Source of the DNA: Colidextribacter sp. OB.20
GTDB taxonomy: Bacteria > Bacillota > Clostridia > Oscillospirales > Oscillospiraceae
DNA: 64,000 nucleotides
Assembly: GCF_009911595.1 (NCBI RefSeq)
Contig: NZ_QWKG01000001.1
Span: 91,474-155,473, forward strand
Direction: 5' to 3'
The notes beneath the pieces were generated by a model, which had not been told where the DNA came from, did not search any database, and saw only the letters and a program-made list of their open reading frames with translations. Shown piece by piece: positions 50,110 through 58,072 of this stretch. Numbering within the stretch: the first letter of the stretch is position 1; each line of letters begins with the position of its first letter. The position numbers and the translations under genes were made by a program.

Positions 50110-50625
50110 TCAGGTATCCCTCCGCCGGAATATGCTGTCATATACGTCGGTAAAGTCTGGCGGCCCCGACGTTTTTGAGGGGCGGACCAGCCCTTTTTTA
50201 CAAAGCAGCTGCACAAATGCCTGATAGCCCCAGTGGAGCTGCATAATCACAATCTGTTTGCCGTCCGGAAATGCAAAAAACAATCCGCTCATCCCCGGAA
50301 GTCCGGATTTCAGCGCCCCCAGGCCATGCAGGGTGACACCGTACTTGTCCAAATCCTCCCAGCGGCAGGACCGGCGGTCCCGGCGGGAGAGCACAAAGAC
50401 AGCCATTGTCTCATCATAGAGCAGGCAGGCCCGGCCCCGGTATATGATCCGGCAGGTGAGGAGGCCCGCGATTCCCCAAAAGAGCACCGCAGACGCCAGC
50501 GCCTCCCAAAGCGCAGTCTCTCCCGCCAGCAGCTCCCAAATTGCCAATCCGCCGCAGGCCGCAAACAGCAGGCATACCAGCCATATTATGACCATACTCA
50601 GCCGGCCCGGTCCTACCCGTCTCAT
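50110..50625 (-). CDS. Two-helix membrane protein, hypothetical
   Basis: The 171-residue protein has two N-terminal membrane segments (~11-30 VIIWLVCLLFAACGGLAIWE and ~40-58). A cytoplasmic strand-rich domain follows, with CLLYDETMAVFVLSRRDRRS and DLDKYGVTLHGLG, which looks PH-like. Its start overlaps the rbgA stop by 4 bases. The family is not recognised. Confidence 0.72.
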   Translation of the reverse strand: MRRVGPGRLSMVIIWLVCLLFAACGGLAIWELLAGETALWEALASAVLFWGIAGLLTCRIIYRGRACLLYDETMAVFVLSRRDRRSCRWEDLDKYGVTLHGLGALKSGLPGMSGLFFAFPDGKQIVIMQLHWGYQAFVQLLCKKGLVRPSKTSGPPDFTDVYDSIFRRRDT

Positions 50626-51497
50626 GTCTCCGGCACCTCCAGAGTAAACTGCCCCAGCCGGCTCCCCCGGTACTCGTCCAGGAGAACCCGGGCCATGCGC
50701 TCGGTGTCCAGCTCCCCGCCGGAGATCCGCATCCCCCGCTTGGCGGCACAGGCCTGGAGAAGCCGGTATCCGTAAGCCACATCGTTCTCCCCCTCCTCCC
50801 GGGAGGGGACCTCGGCCAGCTTATAGCCGTCCATCAGCGCCCGGGGATACCGCTCCCCCAGCAGGACCATAAAGTGGCATCCCAAAGTCTCCACGTCCAT
50901 GATCTCGTCCTTCACCGCCCCGGTGAAGGCCAGATTCATGCCGGTGGTCTCGTCCTCAAACTTGGGCCAGAGGATGCCCGGCGTGTCCAGCAGGTCCAGC
51001 CCCCGGTCCACGTGGACCCACTGCTTCCCCCGGGTGACGCCGGGGCGGTCGCCGGCCTTGGCGGATTTCCGCTTGGCTACCTTATTGATAAAGGTGGACT
51101 TGCCCACATTGGGCACCCCCACCACCATGGCCCGCACCGGACGGCCCACCTGGCCCTTCTCCCGCCACCTGGCGATCTGCTCCCGGAGCACCCCCTGAAC
51201 CACCGCAGAAAACTGGCTGATGCCCTTTCCCGAGCGGGCGTCGGTCTCCAGGACGGAGTGCCCCTGGCCCCGGAAATACGCCCCCCAGGCCTTATTTTGA
51301 GCGGGATCGGCCTGGTCCGCCCGGTTGAGGACGATAAGCCGGGGCTTGCCGGCGCAGACGGCATCGATGTCCGGGTTACGGCTGGAGACCGGGATGCGGG
51401 CGTCGATAATCTCCACCACGATGTCCACCAGCTTCAAGTCGGCCTCAATCTGCCGCCGGGTCTTGGTCATATGGCCGGGATACCACTGGATATTCAT
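50622..51497 (-). CDS. rbgA: Ribosome biogenesis GTPase RbgA (YlqF)
   Basis: The 291-residue GTPase is circularly permuted: G4 VLNRADQ and G5 appear first, then G1 VGVPNVGKSTFINK and G3 LLDTPGILWP. The N-terminal IQWYPGHMTKTRRQIEADLK is the family hallmark. It is needed for 50S maturation. ATG at 51497 starts the canonical MNIQWYPGHM. Confidence 0.95.
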   Translation of the reverse strand: MNIQWYPGHMTKTRRQIEADLKLVDIVVEIIDARIPVSSRNPDIDAVCAGKPRLIVLNRADQADPAQNKAWGAYFRGQGHSVLETDARSGKGISQFSAVVQGVLREQIARWREKGQVGRPVRAMVVGVPNVGKSTFINKVAKRKSAKAGDRPGVTRGKQWVHVDRGLDLLDTPGILWPKFEDETTGMNLAFTGAVKDEIMDVETLGCHFMVLLGERYPRALMDGYKLAEVPSREEGENDVAYGYRLLQACAAKRGMRISGGELDTERMARVLLDEYRGSRLGQFTLEVPET

Positions 51498-51723
51498 ACG
51501 CGCCTCCTGAAGCTTCATAAATTCATAAATACTTTATAAGCCTTTTTTAATTTCTTCTTTACTTCAAATTAAAGAGTCTTTGATAGTCTATTTTCCGTCG
51601 TGAATGGGGATATTATGGAAGAATGTTCAAAAACTCGCTTCTCTTTTGATGCGGGTTTGATGGCATTTCGATGCCGTATTCTCATAATCTAAACTATATA
51701 CCACACAGAAAGGGGAGCTTCTC
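51498..51723. other. AT-rich intergenic region between rbgA and the CofE-like gene
   Basis: This 226-base divergent gap is AT-rich. It contains a small hairpin (GGCAT/ATGCC near 51662) and a 25-codon ORF starting at 51615 that has no support. I see no confident promoter pair. Confidence 0.5.
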
Positions 51724-52425
51724 TTGAAGTTCTGCGCCAATCAGGGCAAGCAGGTCACCATCCAGGCCGGAGACAGAACCTACGCCCGCCACGCCATCGC
51801 CACGCATTTTGTCCAGTCGGGTGAGAGCTACCTCGACCTGATCGAGACCTACGTCAAGCCAGTTTACCAGCCGGGGGACATCCTCTCCTCCAGCGAGAAG
51901 GTCATCGCCCTGTGTCAGGGGCGGGTGGTCACCGAGGAGCAGGTCAGGCCCGGCTTCTGGGCCAAACTTCTCTCCCGCTTTGTCCACCAGACCTCGGCGG
52001 GGCCGGGAATGGGTCTGCCCACCAAGATGCAGTTCGCCATCAACCAGTGCGGGCTGGGCAGGGTGCTCTGGGCCGCCATCCGGGCCGGCTTCGACAAGCT
52101 GCGGGGGGTGCGCGGCACCTTCTACCGTCTGCTGGGGGAGGAGGTCCGGGGGCTGGACGGCTTCTACGGCGAGGATATCCCGGAGTACGCCCACATGGGT
52201 GTCCGGGTTCCCAGCGAGCCGGATAAGGTCTGCGACGAGGTCTTTGAGAAAACGGGTGTAATGATGATGATCGTGGATGCCAATGACCTGGATGTGGAGC
52301 TGCTGGGCCGGTGCGGCCAGCTGAAGGACCGGAATCCCGATCAGTTGTCCGCTCTGATAGCGGACAACCCTGCCGGACAGGGCCGGCAGCTCACGCCCTT
52401 TATCTTGATTCGGGAGGTCTCTTAA
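51724..52425 (+). CDS. Coenzyme F420-0:L-glutamate ligase (CofE)-like protein
   Basis: The 233-residue protein has DLIETYVKPVYQPGDILSSS, SEKVIALCQGRVV, a central HQTSAGPGMGLPTKM.FAI and GVMMMIVDANDLDVELLG. This resembles the CofE/F420-gamma-glutamyl ligase fold. Clostridia usually lack F420, and no other cof genes are present, so the ligand may be a different acid or peptide. The start is TTG with GGGGAG upstream. Confidence 0.78.
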   Translation: MKFCANQGKQVTIQAGDRTYARHAIATHFVQSGESYLDLIETYVKPVYQPGDILSSSEKVIALCQGRVVTEEQVRPGFWAKLLSRFVHQTSAGPGMGLPTKMQFAINQCGLGRVLWAAIRAGFDKLRGVRGTFYRLLGEEVRGLDGFYGEDIPEYAHMGVRVPSEPDKVCDEVFEKTGVMMMIVDANDLDVELLGRCGQLKDRNPDQLSALIADNPAGQGRQLTPFILIREVS

Positions 52426-52481
52426 AAGCTTCAGAAACTTGTAAGAAATCTATCCACCTTTTTGTAAGGTTTTTCTGATAC

Positions 52482-52506
52482 CCTCTCTGGTATCCAAACC
52501 AGAGAG
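52482..52506 (+). other. Hairpin covering the TraX-like gene ribosome-binding site
   Basis: CTCTCTGGT and ACCAGAGAG form a 9-bp stem whose right arm runs into GAGAGGAG, the likely ribosome-binding site of the gene at 52519. Confidence 0.55.
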
Positions 52507-52518
52507 GAGTCTTATATC

Positions 52519-53289
52519 ATGAGCTTTTTTACCCTGAAAATCATTGCCCTGCTGTCCATGCTGTGGGACCACGTAACCCACGTCTGGCCCCTGTCCCTGA
52601 CGCTGGAGCTGCTCTTCCTCCCCGACGCCGTGGAGACTGTCCCAGCACTGCTGGCCCTCCAGCGGGCCACCGACTATCTGGGCCGCATCGCCGCCCCCAT
52701 CTTTCTGTTCTCCATCGCCAACGGATACCGGCACACCCGGGATTTGAAAAAGTACGCCCTGCGGCTGCTGGTCTTCGCCTGTCTGGCGGAGTATCCCTAT
52801 TATCTCCTGTTCGGCTTCCACGGCAACATCATGTTTACCCTGCTGCTTGGCCTGCTCACCCTGCGGCTCATGGACTGGGGCAACGAAAAGCGGGCCGGGC
52901 TGGGGTATCTGCTAACCGCCGGGGTGGTGATCGCCGCCCAATGTCTGAGCCTGACTGAGGGCAATGGGGCCTACATCCTGTTCATCCTGGTCTTTTACCG
53001 GACAGAACACTGGCCGGTCCATCGAAAGGCTCTTCTGTGGCTGTTTCTTATGCCCTTATCCCGGTATAAGCTGATCTGGATGTTCTTCTCGGAACAGCTG
53101 TTTACATATCGCTGGTTTCATATGCTGTGCATCAACGCTGTTGGTCCTCTGCTGGGGGTGGCGTTCACCTTTTTCTACAACGGCAAGAAGGGGCGAACCT
53201 TCCCGGGGGACAAATACCTGTGGTACGTCTTTTACCCCGCCCACTTACTGCTGCTGGGACTGGCGCAAAAGGCGCTGCTGGGGGCATAA
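52519..53289 (+). CDS. TraX family membrane protein
   Basis: The 256-residue polytopic membrane protein has about seven or eight hydrophobic helices. TraX marks: LKIIALLSMLWDHVTHVW, YLGRIAAPIFLFSIANGYRH, AEYPYYLLFGFHGNIMFTLL, ending KYLWYVFYPAHLLLLGLA. In plasmid F, TraX acetylates pilin; chromosomal homologues have unknown acyltransferase roles. No conjugation genes are nearby. Confidence 0.9.
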   Translation: MSFFTLKIIALLSMLWDHVTHVWPLSLTLELLFLPDAVETVPALLALQRATDYLGRIAAPIFLFSIANGYRHTRDLKKYALRLLVFACLAEYPYYLLFGFHGNIMFTLLLGLLTLRLMDWGNEKRAGLGYLLTAGVVIAAQCLSLTEGNGAYILFILVFYRTEHWPVHRKALLWLFLMPLSRYKLIWMFFSEQLFTYRWFHMLCINAVGPLLGVAFTFFYNGKKGRTFPGDKYLWYVFYPAHLLLLGLAQKALLGA

Positions 53290-53309
53290 TGGACATCACT
53301 ATTACAGTC

Positions 53310-53338
53310 TTGCTAAATTCGTAATATTACGCTATAAT
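53310..53338 (+). promoter_or_regulatory. Promoter with palindromic spacer for the small gene at 53385
   Basis: TTGCTA and TATAAT are separated by 17 bases. The spacer contains the perfect 12-base palindrome CGTAATATTACG (53320-53331), a candidate operator. Confidence 0.72.
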
Positions 53339-53384
53339 AATGGTATAAACAATATTCCTTGAAACGACACAAGGAGGAAAGGAT

Positions 53385-53540
53385 ATGACAGCTATGACAG
53401 ACAAGCAGATGCAGTTTATCGCCTGGCTTATTACCACCGCCACCGATAAGTGCAAGGACATGGACGAGGTCCGAAAGATGAACGAAGAAATCCGCAAACA
53501 CTCTGCTGGATTAAAGGACGAAACGGAAAACGAGGAATAA
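53385..53540 (+). CDS. Small hypothetical protein (51 residues)
   Basis: The product starts MTAMTDKQMQFIAWLITTAT, continues DKCKDMDEVRKMNEEIRKHS and ends in an acidic AGLKDETENEE. The first part is an amphipathic helix and the rest is a charged coil. AAGGAGG lies 8 bases before the ATG. It has its own promoter and terminator, so it is a real transcription unit. Small proteins with a TDKQ.QFI.W start occur in clostridial mobile elements, but no function is known to me. Confidence 0.68.
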   Translation: MTAMTDKQMQFIAWLITTATDKCKDMDEVRKMNEEIRKHSAGLKDETENEE

Positions 53541-53548
53541 TTTAAGAA

Positions 53549-53576
53549 AAAGGAGCGGCAAAGCCGCTCCTTTTTT
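53549..53576. terminator. Bidirectional terminator between the small gene and rplS
   Basis: AAGGAGCGGC and GCCGCTCCTT, loop AAA, with TTTT on the plus side and an A-run (T-run on minus) on the other side. Confidence 0.93.
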
Positions 53577-53578
53577 GA

Positions 53579-53920
53579 TTACAGCGCTTCCTTGACCTTG
53601 GCGGCCTTGCCCACGCGGTCGCGCAGGTAGTACAGCTTGGCGCGGCGCACCTTGCCCTTGCGGACAACCTCCACCTTCTCCACGGAGGGAGCGTGCAGGG
53701 GGAACACCTTCTCCACGCCGATACCGTAGGAGATGCGGCGGACAGTGAAGCTCTCCTCGATGCCGCCGTGCTTCTTGGCGATGACGGTGCCCTCGAAGAC
53801 CTGGATACGCTCACGGCTGCCCTCTTTGACCCGCAGGTGCACACGGACGGTGTCGCCGATGCTCACCTTGGGGGGCTCTGCCTTTGTGTACTTCTCGGTA
53901 AATGCTTTCATCAGATCCAT
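53579..53920 (-). CDS. rplS: 50S ribosomal protein L19
   Basis: The 113-residue protein has [60 protein letters not shown] and [20 protein letters not shown], the standard L19 sequence. It sits at the 30S-50S interface. It has a monocistronic layout with its own promoter and terminator. Confidence 0.98.
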   Translation of the reverse strand: MDLMKAFTEKYTKAEPPKVSIGDTVRVHLRVKEGSRERIQVFEGTVIAKKHGGIEESFTVRRISYGIGVEKVFPLHAPSVEKVEVVRKGKVRRAKLYYLRDRVGKAAKVKEAL

Positions 53921-53965
53921 GATTGTTTTCCTCCTGTTGTATAGGCGTTCATTCCGGCCCTGACT

Positions 53966-53990
53966 TCCTCTCTGGAGGCGCCGCAGAGGA
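53966..53990 (-). promoter_or_regulatory. Small hairpin in the rplS leader
   Basis: TCCTCT and AGAGGA arms in the ~90-base leader. Bacterial L19 leaders may carry an autoregulatory structure; this one is only a candidate. Confidence 0.35.
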
Positions 53991-54013
53991 CCGCCCGTTA
54001 TTCAGACCAAAAT

Positions 54014-54042
54014 AGTGTACCACAGGAGTTTCCAGATTGCAA
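54014..54042 (-). promoter_or_regulatory. Promoter of rplS
   Basis: On minus, TTGCAA and TACACT are separated by 17 bases, leaving a ~90-base leader before the ATG. Confidence 0.72.
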
Positions 54043-54049
54043 GGGTTTT

Positions 54050-54847
54050 TTACACCGATTTATAAACTTCCTTGTGAACCTCTGACAGGCGCACCTCCAC
54101 ATCCTGGAAGGTCTCAGACAGCCACCGGACCCAGGGCCCGCACACCACGTTCTCCGTGGGGAAGTGGCCGGCGTCCAGCAGGTTCAGGCCCAGGGCCTTG
54201 GCCTCCAGGAACTGGTCATATTTCACATCGGCGGTGACAAAGGTGTCGCAGCCCTGGGCGATGACGTCCCCCAGCATGGAGCCGCAGGCACCGCCCCCCA
54301 CCGCCACCCGCCGGACCGGCTTCCCGCTGCTTACGCAGCGGACGCAGGCGGAGCCCAGCCTCTCCTTGACGAAGGCGGCGTACTCCCCGGCAGACTGCCC
54401 GGGCCGGTGGACCGTTCCCACCCGGCCGATGCCGTAGGGCCGGCCCTGGTCGTCCACCCCCGCCTGCTGGAGCTGGCCGATCTCCGTCAGCTCCAGCGCC
54501 TCGGCCAGGCAGTCGTTGACTCCGCCGCGGGCGGCGTCCAGGTTGGTGTGGGCGCAGATGGCGGCAATTCTGTTCTCGATCAGCGCCAGCAAAATCTCCC
54601 CGGTGGGGGTCCCATCGGTGATCCACTTCACCGGGTGGAAGATGACCGGGTGGTGGGCCACAATCAGCTGGGCGCCCAGCTGGGCCGCCTCCTCCACCAC
54701 CTCACGGGTGATGTCCAGAGACACCAGAATTTTTGTGACCTCCTGGTGCCTCCGGCCCACCAGGAAACCGGCGTTGTCAAAATCCTCCTGAATCTTAAAC
54801 GGAGAAAAAGCATCAATAAACTGGCATATGTTCACTACTTTTGGCAT
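54050..54847 (-). CDS. Nif3-like dinuclear metal center protein
   Basis: The 265-residue protein has EDFDNAGFLVG, the metal ligands in VAHHPVIFHPVKW and AAICAHTNLDAA, and VTADVKYDQFLEAKALGLNL with DAGHFPTE at the end. It is the NIF3/YqfO family, here without the inserted PII-like domain of YqfO. It forms metal-binding rings; some members are GTP cyclohydrolase-like, but the function is unsettled. It overlaps trmK by 13 bases, the usual yqfN-yqfO pair. Confidence 0.92.
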   Translation of the reverse strand: MPKVVNICQFIDAFSPFKIQEDFDNAGFLVGRRHQEVTKILVSLDITREVVEEAAQLGAQLIVAHHPVIFHPVKWITDGTPTGEILLALIENRIAAICAHTNLDAARGGVNDCLAEALELTEIGQLQQAGVDDQGRPYGIGRVGTVHRPGQSAGEYAAFVKERLGSACVRCVSSGKPVRRVAVGGGACGSMLGDVIAQGCDTFVTADVKYDQFLEAKALGLNLLDAGHFPTENVVCGPWVRWLSETFQDVEVRLSEVHKEVYKSV

Positions 54848-55536
54848 ATTTCCCACTCCTTTTTCATCTCCAGAAGGCCGGCGCGGACCTCCTCCAGCGC
54901 CCGCTTCCGGGAGAGGACCTCCTCCCCCCGGGCCCGGGACATACCCTCCAGAGCCCGGCCCGTCCGGGCAATCCACATGTCCAGCCAGGCCCCCCGCAGG
55001 GGGTCAGCCCTGTTTTTCCCCGCCCACAGCTCCGCCGGAGACAGGGTGCCCATCTCCCCCGCCCGGACGGACAGGGCGGTGTACAGGGTCTCCCCCTCCC
55101 GGGCCAGCCGCTCCTCCTCAATGCGAAATCCGTTTCCCTGGAGCCAGCCCCGCAGCTCGGCCATGGAGGACATGGGCTGCAAAATCAGGGGCACATCCCT
55201 CTCCCGAACCCAGGGGGCGGCCTCCAGAATGGCGGCGATGGTCTCCCCGCCCATGCCGGCGATGACCACTGCGTCCACCTCGTCAGGACGGATGCCCGTC
55301 AGCCCGTCGCACAGCCGGAAGGCCACCCTCCCCGTCAGCCCCGCCCGGCGCACCGTCTCTCTGGCCCGGGCCAGGGGACCCTGGCGCAGGTCGGCGGCAA
55401 TGGCGAAGGGAATTTTCTCCTCCAAAATCAGGGCGGCGGGGAGATAGGCGTGGTCGGTGCCCACGTCGGCCAGACGGACGCCGGTAGGCACCAGCTCCGC
55501 CGCCATCCGCAGCCGGGGCGTCAGTTCTATTCTCAT
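54835..55536 (-). CDS. trmK: tRNA (adenine22-N1)-methyltransferase TrmK
   Basis: The 233-residue protein has the SAM-binding motif RLADVGTDHAYLPAAL, CDGLTGI, VDAVVIAGMGGETIAAIL (catalytic region), LILQPMSSMAELRGWL and a C-terminal coiled coil (GEEVLSRKRALEEV). It methylates A22 of class II tRNAs such as tRNA-Leu/Ser. It overlaps the flavodoxin gene by 4 bases. Confidence 0.93.
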   Translation of the reverse strand: MRIELTPRLRMAAELVPTGVRLADVGTDHAYLPAALILEEKIPFAIAADLRQGPLARARETVRRAGLTGRVAFRLCDGLTGIRPDEVDAVVIAGMGGETIAAILEAAPWVRERDVPLILQPMSSMAELRGWLQGNGFRIEEERLAREGETLYTALSVRAGEMGTLSPAELWAGKNRADPLRGAWLDMWIARTGRALEGMSRARGEEVLSRKRALEEVRAGLLEMKKEWEICQK

Positions 55537-56126
55537 AGCTCCTCCGCCCGGATAGCCATGCGGAGCGCCTGGGCGAAGTCCCGCGCCGCCTGCTCCCGGT
55601 CCTCATTCAGAAAGGGCTCCGTCCCGCCCCAGTCCCGGCGGCACAGAATGCCCAGATACTCCACATTCCCATGGCGGCACCAGCGCCTGACGCCCTCCTC
55701 CCACAGGTCGGCCCCCCGCTCCGGGGGATAGCCGCAGGTGGTCAGGGTGGCCGCCCGCCGGCCCTCCAGCAGCTTCGGGCCCCTCTCCCGGCCGTAGTTC
55801 TTCACCCCGGCGTAGATCGCCCGGTCCATCAGGACCTTCATGGGTGGGGTACAGTACCAGGAATAGATGGGGGTGGCGAAAATCAGGGCGTCGCAGGCCG
55901 CCATGGACCGGAAAATTTCCTCAAAATCGTCCTCCTGGACACAGCCCAGCTCCTTCAGACGGTCCTGACAGGTCCCGCACCCCAGACAGGGGTCTATTTT
56001 TTTGTCATAGAGCCAGATGGTCTCGGTCTCCACCTCCATGGCGGCGCACTCCTCTAAAAAGGGGCGCAGCACGGCGGCGGTGTTGCCCTCCCTTCGGGGG
56101 CTGCCCATCAAAATGCAGAATTTCAT
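55533..56126 (-). CDS. Flavodoxin family / NADPH-dependent FMN reductase-like protein
   Basis: The 197-residue protein has the FMN phosphate loop MGSPRREGNTAAVLRPF, the iron-sulfur flavoprotein-like Cys pair in DPCLGCGTCQD, and IFATPIYSWYCTPPMKVLMD. The C.GC.C cluster suggests an Fe-S flavoprotein-like reductase. The substrate is unknown. ATG at 56126 starts the canonical MKFCILMGSPR. Confidence 0.9.
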   Translation of the reverse strand: MKFCILMGSPRREGNTAAVLRPFLEECAAMEVETETIWLYDKKIDPCLGCGTCQDRLKELGCVQEDDFEEIFRSMAACDALIFATPIYSWYCTPPMKVLMDRAIYAGVKNYGRERGPKLLEGRRAATLTTCGYPPERGADLWEEGVRRWCRHGNVEYLGILCRRDWGGTEPFLNEDREQAARDFAQALRMAIRAEEL

Positions 56127-56187
56127 CTCGCTCACCTCAGAATGGAACATTTGTATTATCATACCACAAAAATCCGGGGCTGTAAAG

Positions 56188-56227
56188 AGCAGAATGGCCG
56201 CCCTCCCGAAGGAGAGCGGCCGGCATT
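56188..56227 (-). terminator. Terminator of the DUF1858 gene
   Basis: On minus, GAATG.CGGCCGCTCTCC and GGAG.GCGGCC.ATTC form a long imperfect stem right after the stop, followed by TGCTCTTT. Confidence 0.65.
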
Positions 56228-56228
56228 C

Positions 56229-56426
56229 TCACGCTTCGATCAGCTTGTTGACCTGGGCAAGCAGCTCGTTCACGTCCACGCCGTGGACCATACAGGCCTC
56301 CTCCACGGTCTCGCCCTGAGAGGCGGGGCAGCCCAGGCAGTGCATGCCGATGCCCATAAACAGGGGGGCGGCCTGGGGGGCGATCTTCAGGATATCGCCG
56401 ATCACGGTGTCTTTGGTAATGGTCAT
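56229..56426 (-). CDS. DUF1858 domain protein
   Basis: The 65-residue protein has TKDTVIGDILKIAPQAAPLF, then GIGMHCLGCPASQGETVEEA with the CLGC cysteine pair, then HGVDVNELLAQVNKLI. DUF1858 proteins are hybrid-cluster-type disulfide/Fe-S helpers of unknown function. ATG at 56426 has GGAGG upstream; longer frames lack support. Confidence 0.9.
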   Translation of the reverse strand: MTITKDTVIGDILKIAPQAAPLFMGIGMHCLGCPASQGETVEEACMVHGVDVNELLAQVNKLIEA

Positions 56427-56557
56427 GATAAAATTCCTCCATCTTTCTTTGGGATGGGGATAGTATACCCTAAGGGCGTTTTTTTTGCAACGGATTTTTT
56501 TACTTTTCTTTTTCCCCAAACTCTGCTATGATTGGGTGACTCAAACTGAAATGCGAG

Positions 56558-57220
56558 ATGACCGATATGGAAGCCCAAACCTGTCCCGCCGGGGAGCGTC
56601 TGCTCCCCGTGGCGCTCCTCACCCTCTCCGGCGGCCTCCAGGACGCCTACACCTACTTCTGCCGGGGCCATGTGTTTGCCAACGCCCAGACCGGCAACAT
56701 CGTCCTGCTTGGGCAGAGCCTGTTTTCCGGCAATCTGTCCCAGGCCGTCCGCTACCTGTTTCCCCTGCTTGCCTTCGCCCTGGGGATAGCGGCGGCGGAG
56801 GGAATCCGCTGCTCCCGGCCAGGGCGGCCGCAGTGGCAGCAGCGGGTGCTGCTGTGGGAGATCATCCTGCTCTTTCTGGTGGGCTTCCTGCCCCGCTCTC
56901 TGAATCAGCTGGCCAACACCCTGGTCTCCTTTTCCTGTGCCATGCAGGTCCAGACCTTCCGCCGGGTAGAGGGTTTCGCTTTTGCCAGCACGATGTGCAT
57001 CGGCAATCTGCGGGGCGGCACCGACGCGCTGTGCGCCTTTCTGCGCACTGGAGACCCGCAGGAGGGCCGAAAGGCCAGGCTGTATTTTACCGTCATCCTC
57101 CTGTTTGCCCTGGGGGCCGGGGCAGGGAGCCTGAGCCTGACATACCTGGGCCCCCGGGCCATCTGGCTGTCCTGTATACTGCTGGCCGCCGGTTTCGGGC
57201 TGCTGACCCGCACGGCATAG
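56558..57220 (+). CDS. YoaK family (DUF1275) membrane protein
   Basis: The 220-residue membrane protein has six or so helices. Family marks: LTLSGGLQDAYTYFCRGHVF, ANAQTGNIVLLGQSLF, and MQVQTFRRVEGFAFASTMCI with GNLR. It is a small transporter-like family of unknown substrate. It is divergent from DUF1858 and convergent with folD, and ends 3 bases before folD's end. Confidence 0.9.
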   Translation: MTDMEAQTCPAGERLLPVALLTLSGGLQDAYTYFCRGHVFANAQTGNIVLLGQSLFSGNLSQAVRYLFPLLAFALGIAAAEGIRCSRPGRPQWQQRVLLWEIILLFLVGFLPRSLNQLANTLVSFSCAMQVQTFRRVEGFAFASTMCIGNLRGGTDALCAFLRTGDPQEGRKARLYFTVILLFALGAGAGSLSLTYLGPRAIWLSCILLAAGFGLLTRTA

Positions 57221-57223
57221 AAA

Positions 57224-58069
57224 TTACCCTTTCCCGTGATCCAGGGCGGCGGACAGCACCTGCTCCATCAGCACTGCCCGGGTGACGGGCCCCGTCCCCC
57301 CGGGGACGGGGGTGATCCAGGCGGCTTTTTCTGCGGCGGCCTCATAGTCCACGTCACCGCACAGCTTTCCCTGGGCGTTTCGGTTCATGGCCACGTCGAT
57401 GACCACTGCCCCCTCCTTCACCATGTCCCCGGTAATCAGGCCGGGCCGGCCGGCGGCGGAGACCAGGATGTCCGCCCGGCGGCACTCGGCGGCCAGGTCG
57501 GGGGTCCTGGAGTGACAAATGGTGACGGTTCCGTTCTTCTCCAGCAGCAGCAGAGCCTGGGGCTTGCCTACCACATGGGACCGGCCCACCACCACGCAGC
57601 GCTTCCCCGCCGGGTCGATGTGATATGCCTCCAGCAGGCGCATCACCCCCGCCGGGGTGCAGGGCCGGAGGCTCCCTCCGCCCAGGAGCAGCTGTCCCAG
57701 ATTGGCCGGGTTGACACAGTCCACGTCCTTGTCGGGCCGGATCGCCAGCAGGGCGGCCTTTTCATCCAGGTGCCCGGGCAGGGGGAGCAGAAGGAGGATG
57801 CCGTCGATGTCCTCCCGGCGGTTGAGGGTGTCAATCACCCCCAGCAGGTCCTCCTGACACACCTCCGACGGCAGGCGGAAGGTGTCGTAGTAGATGCCGC
57901 AGGCCTGGCAGTCCTTCCGCTTCCCGGCCTCATAGGCCAGGGCGGCGGGGTCCTCCCCCACCAGCACCACGGCCATGCCCGGCCTGCGGGTCATCTGCTC
58001 CGTCCGGAGCCGCACCTGTTCCTTCATTTCGGCCGCAAGGGCCTTTCCGTCCATAACAACAGCCGCCAC
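57224..58069 (-). CDS. folD: Bifunctional methylenetetrahydrofolate dehydrogenase/cyclohydrolase
   Basis: The 281-residue enzyme has the catalytic Tyr-x3-Lys in LAYEAGKRKDC, GILLLLPLPGHLDEKAAL, PDKDVDCVNPANLGQL, CTPAGVMRLLEAY and the NADP loop VVVGRSHVVGKP. TPVPGGTGPVTRAVLM ends it. It interconverts methylene- and formyl-THF. It lies 3 bases downstream of lgt and probably shares its transcript. Confidence 0.95.
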   Translation of the reverse strand: MAAVVMDGKALAAEMKEQVRLRTEQMTRRPGMAVVLVGEDPAALAYEAGKRKDCQACGIYYDTFRLPSEVCQEDLLGVIDTLNRREDIDGILLLLPLPGHLDEKAALLAIRPDKDVDCVNPANLGQLLLGGGSLRPCTPAGVMRLLEAYHIDPAGKRCVVVGRSHVVGKPQALLLLEKNGTVTICHSRTPDLAAECRRADILVSAAGRPGLITGDMVKEGAVVIDVAMNRNAQGKLCGDVDYEAAAEKAAWITPVPGGTGPVTRAVLMEQVLSAALDHGKG

Positions 58070-58072
58070 AGC

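Noticed and set aside
51615..51692. A 25-codon ORF upstream of the CofE-like gene
   Set aside because: It has only a weak ribosome-binding site, no homologue known to me and no second copy in the window.
52519..53289. A conjugation locus because of the TraX-like gene
   Set aside because: No relaxase, coupling protein or type IV secretion gene lies nearby; TraX homologues are common on chromosomes.
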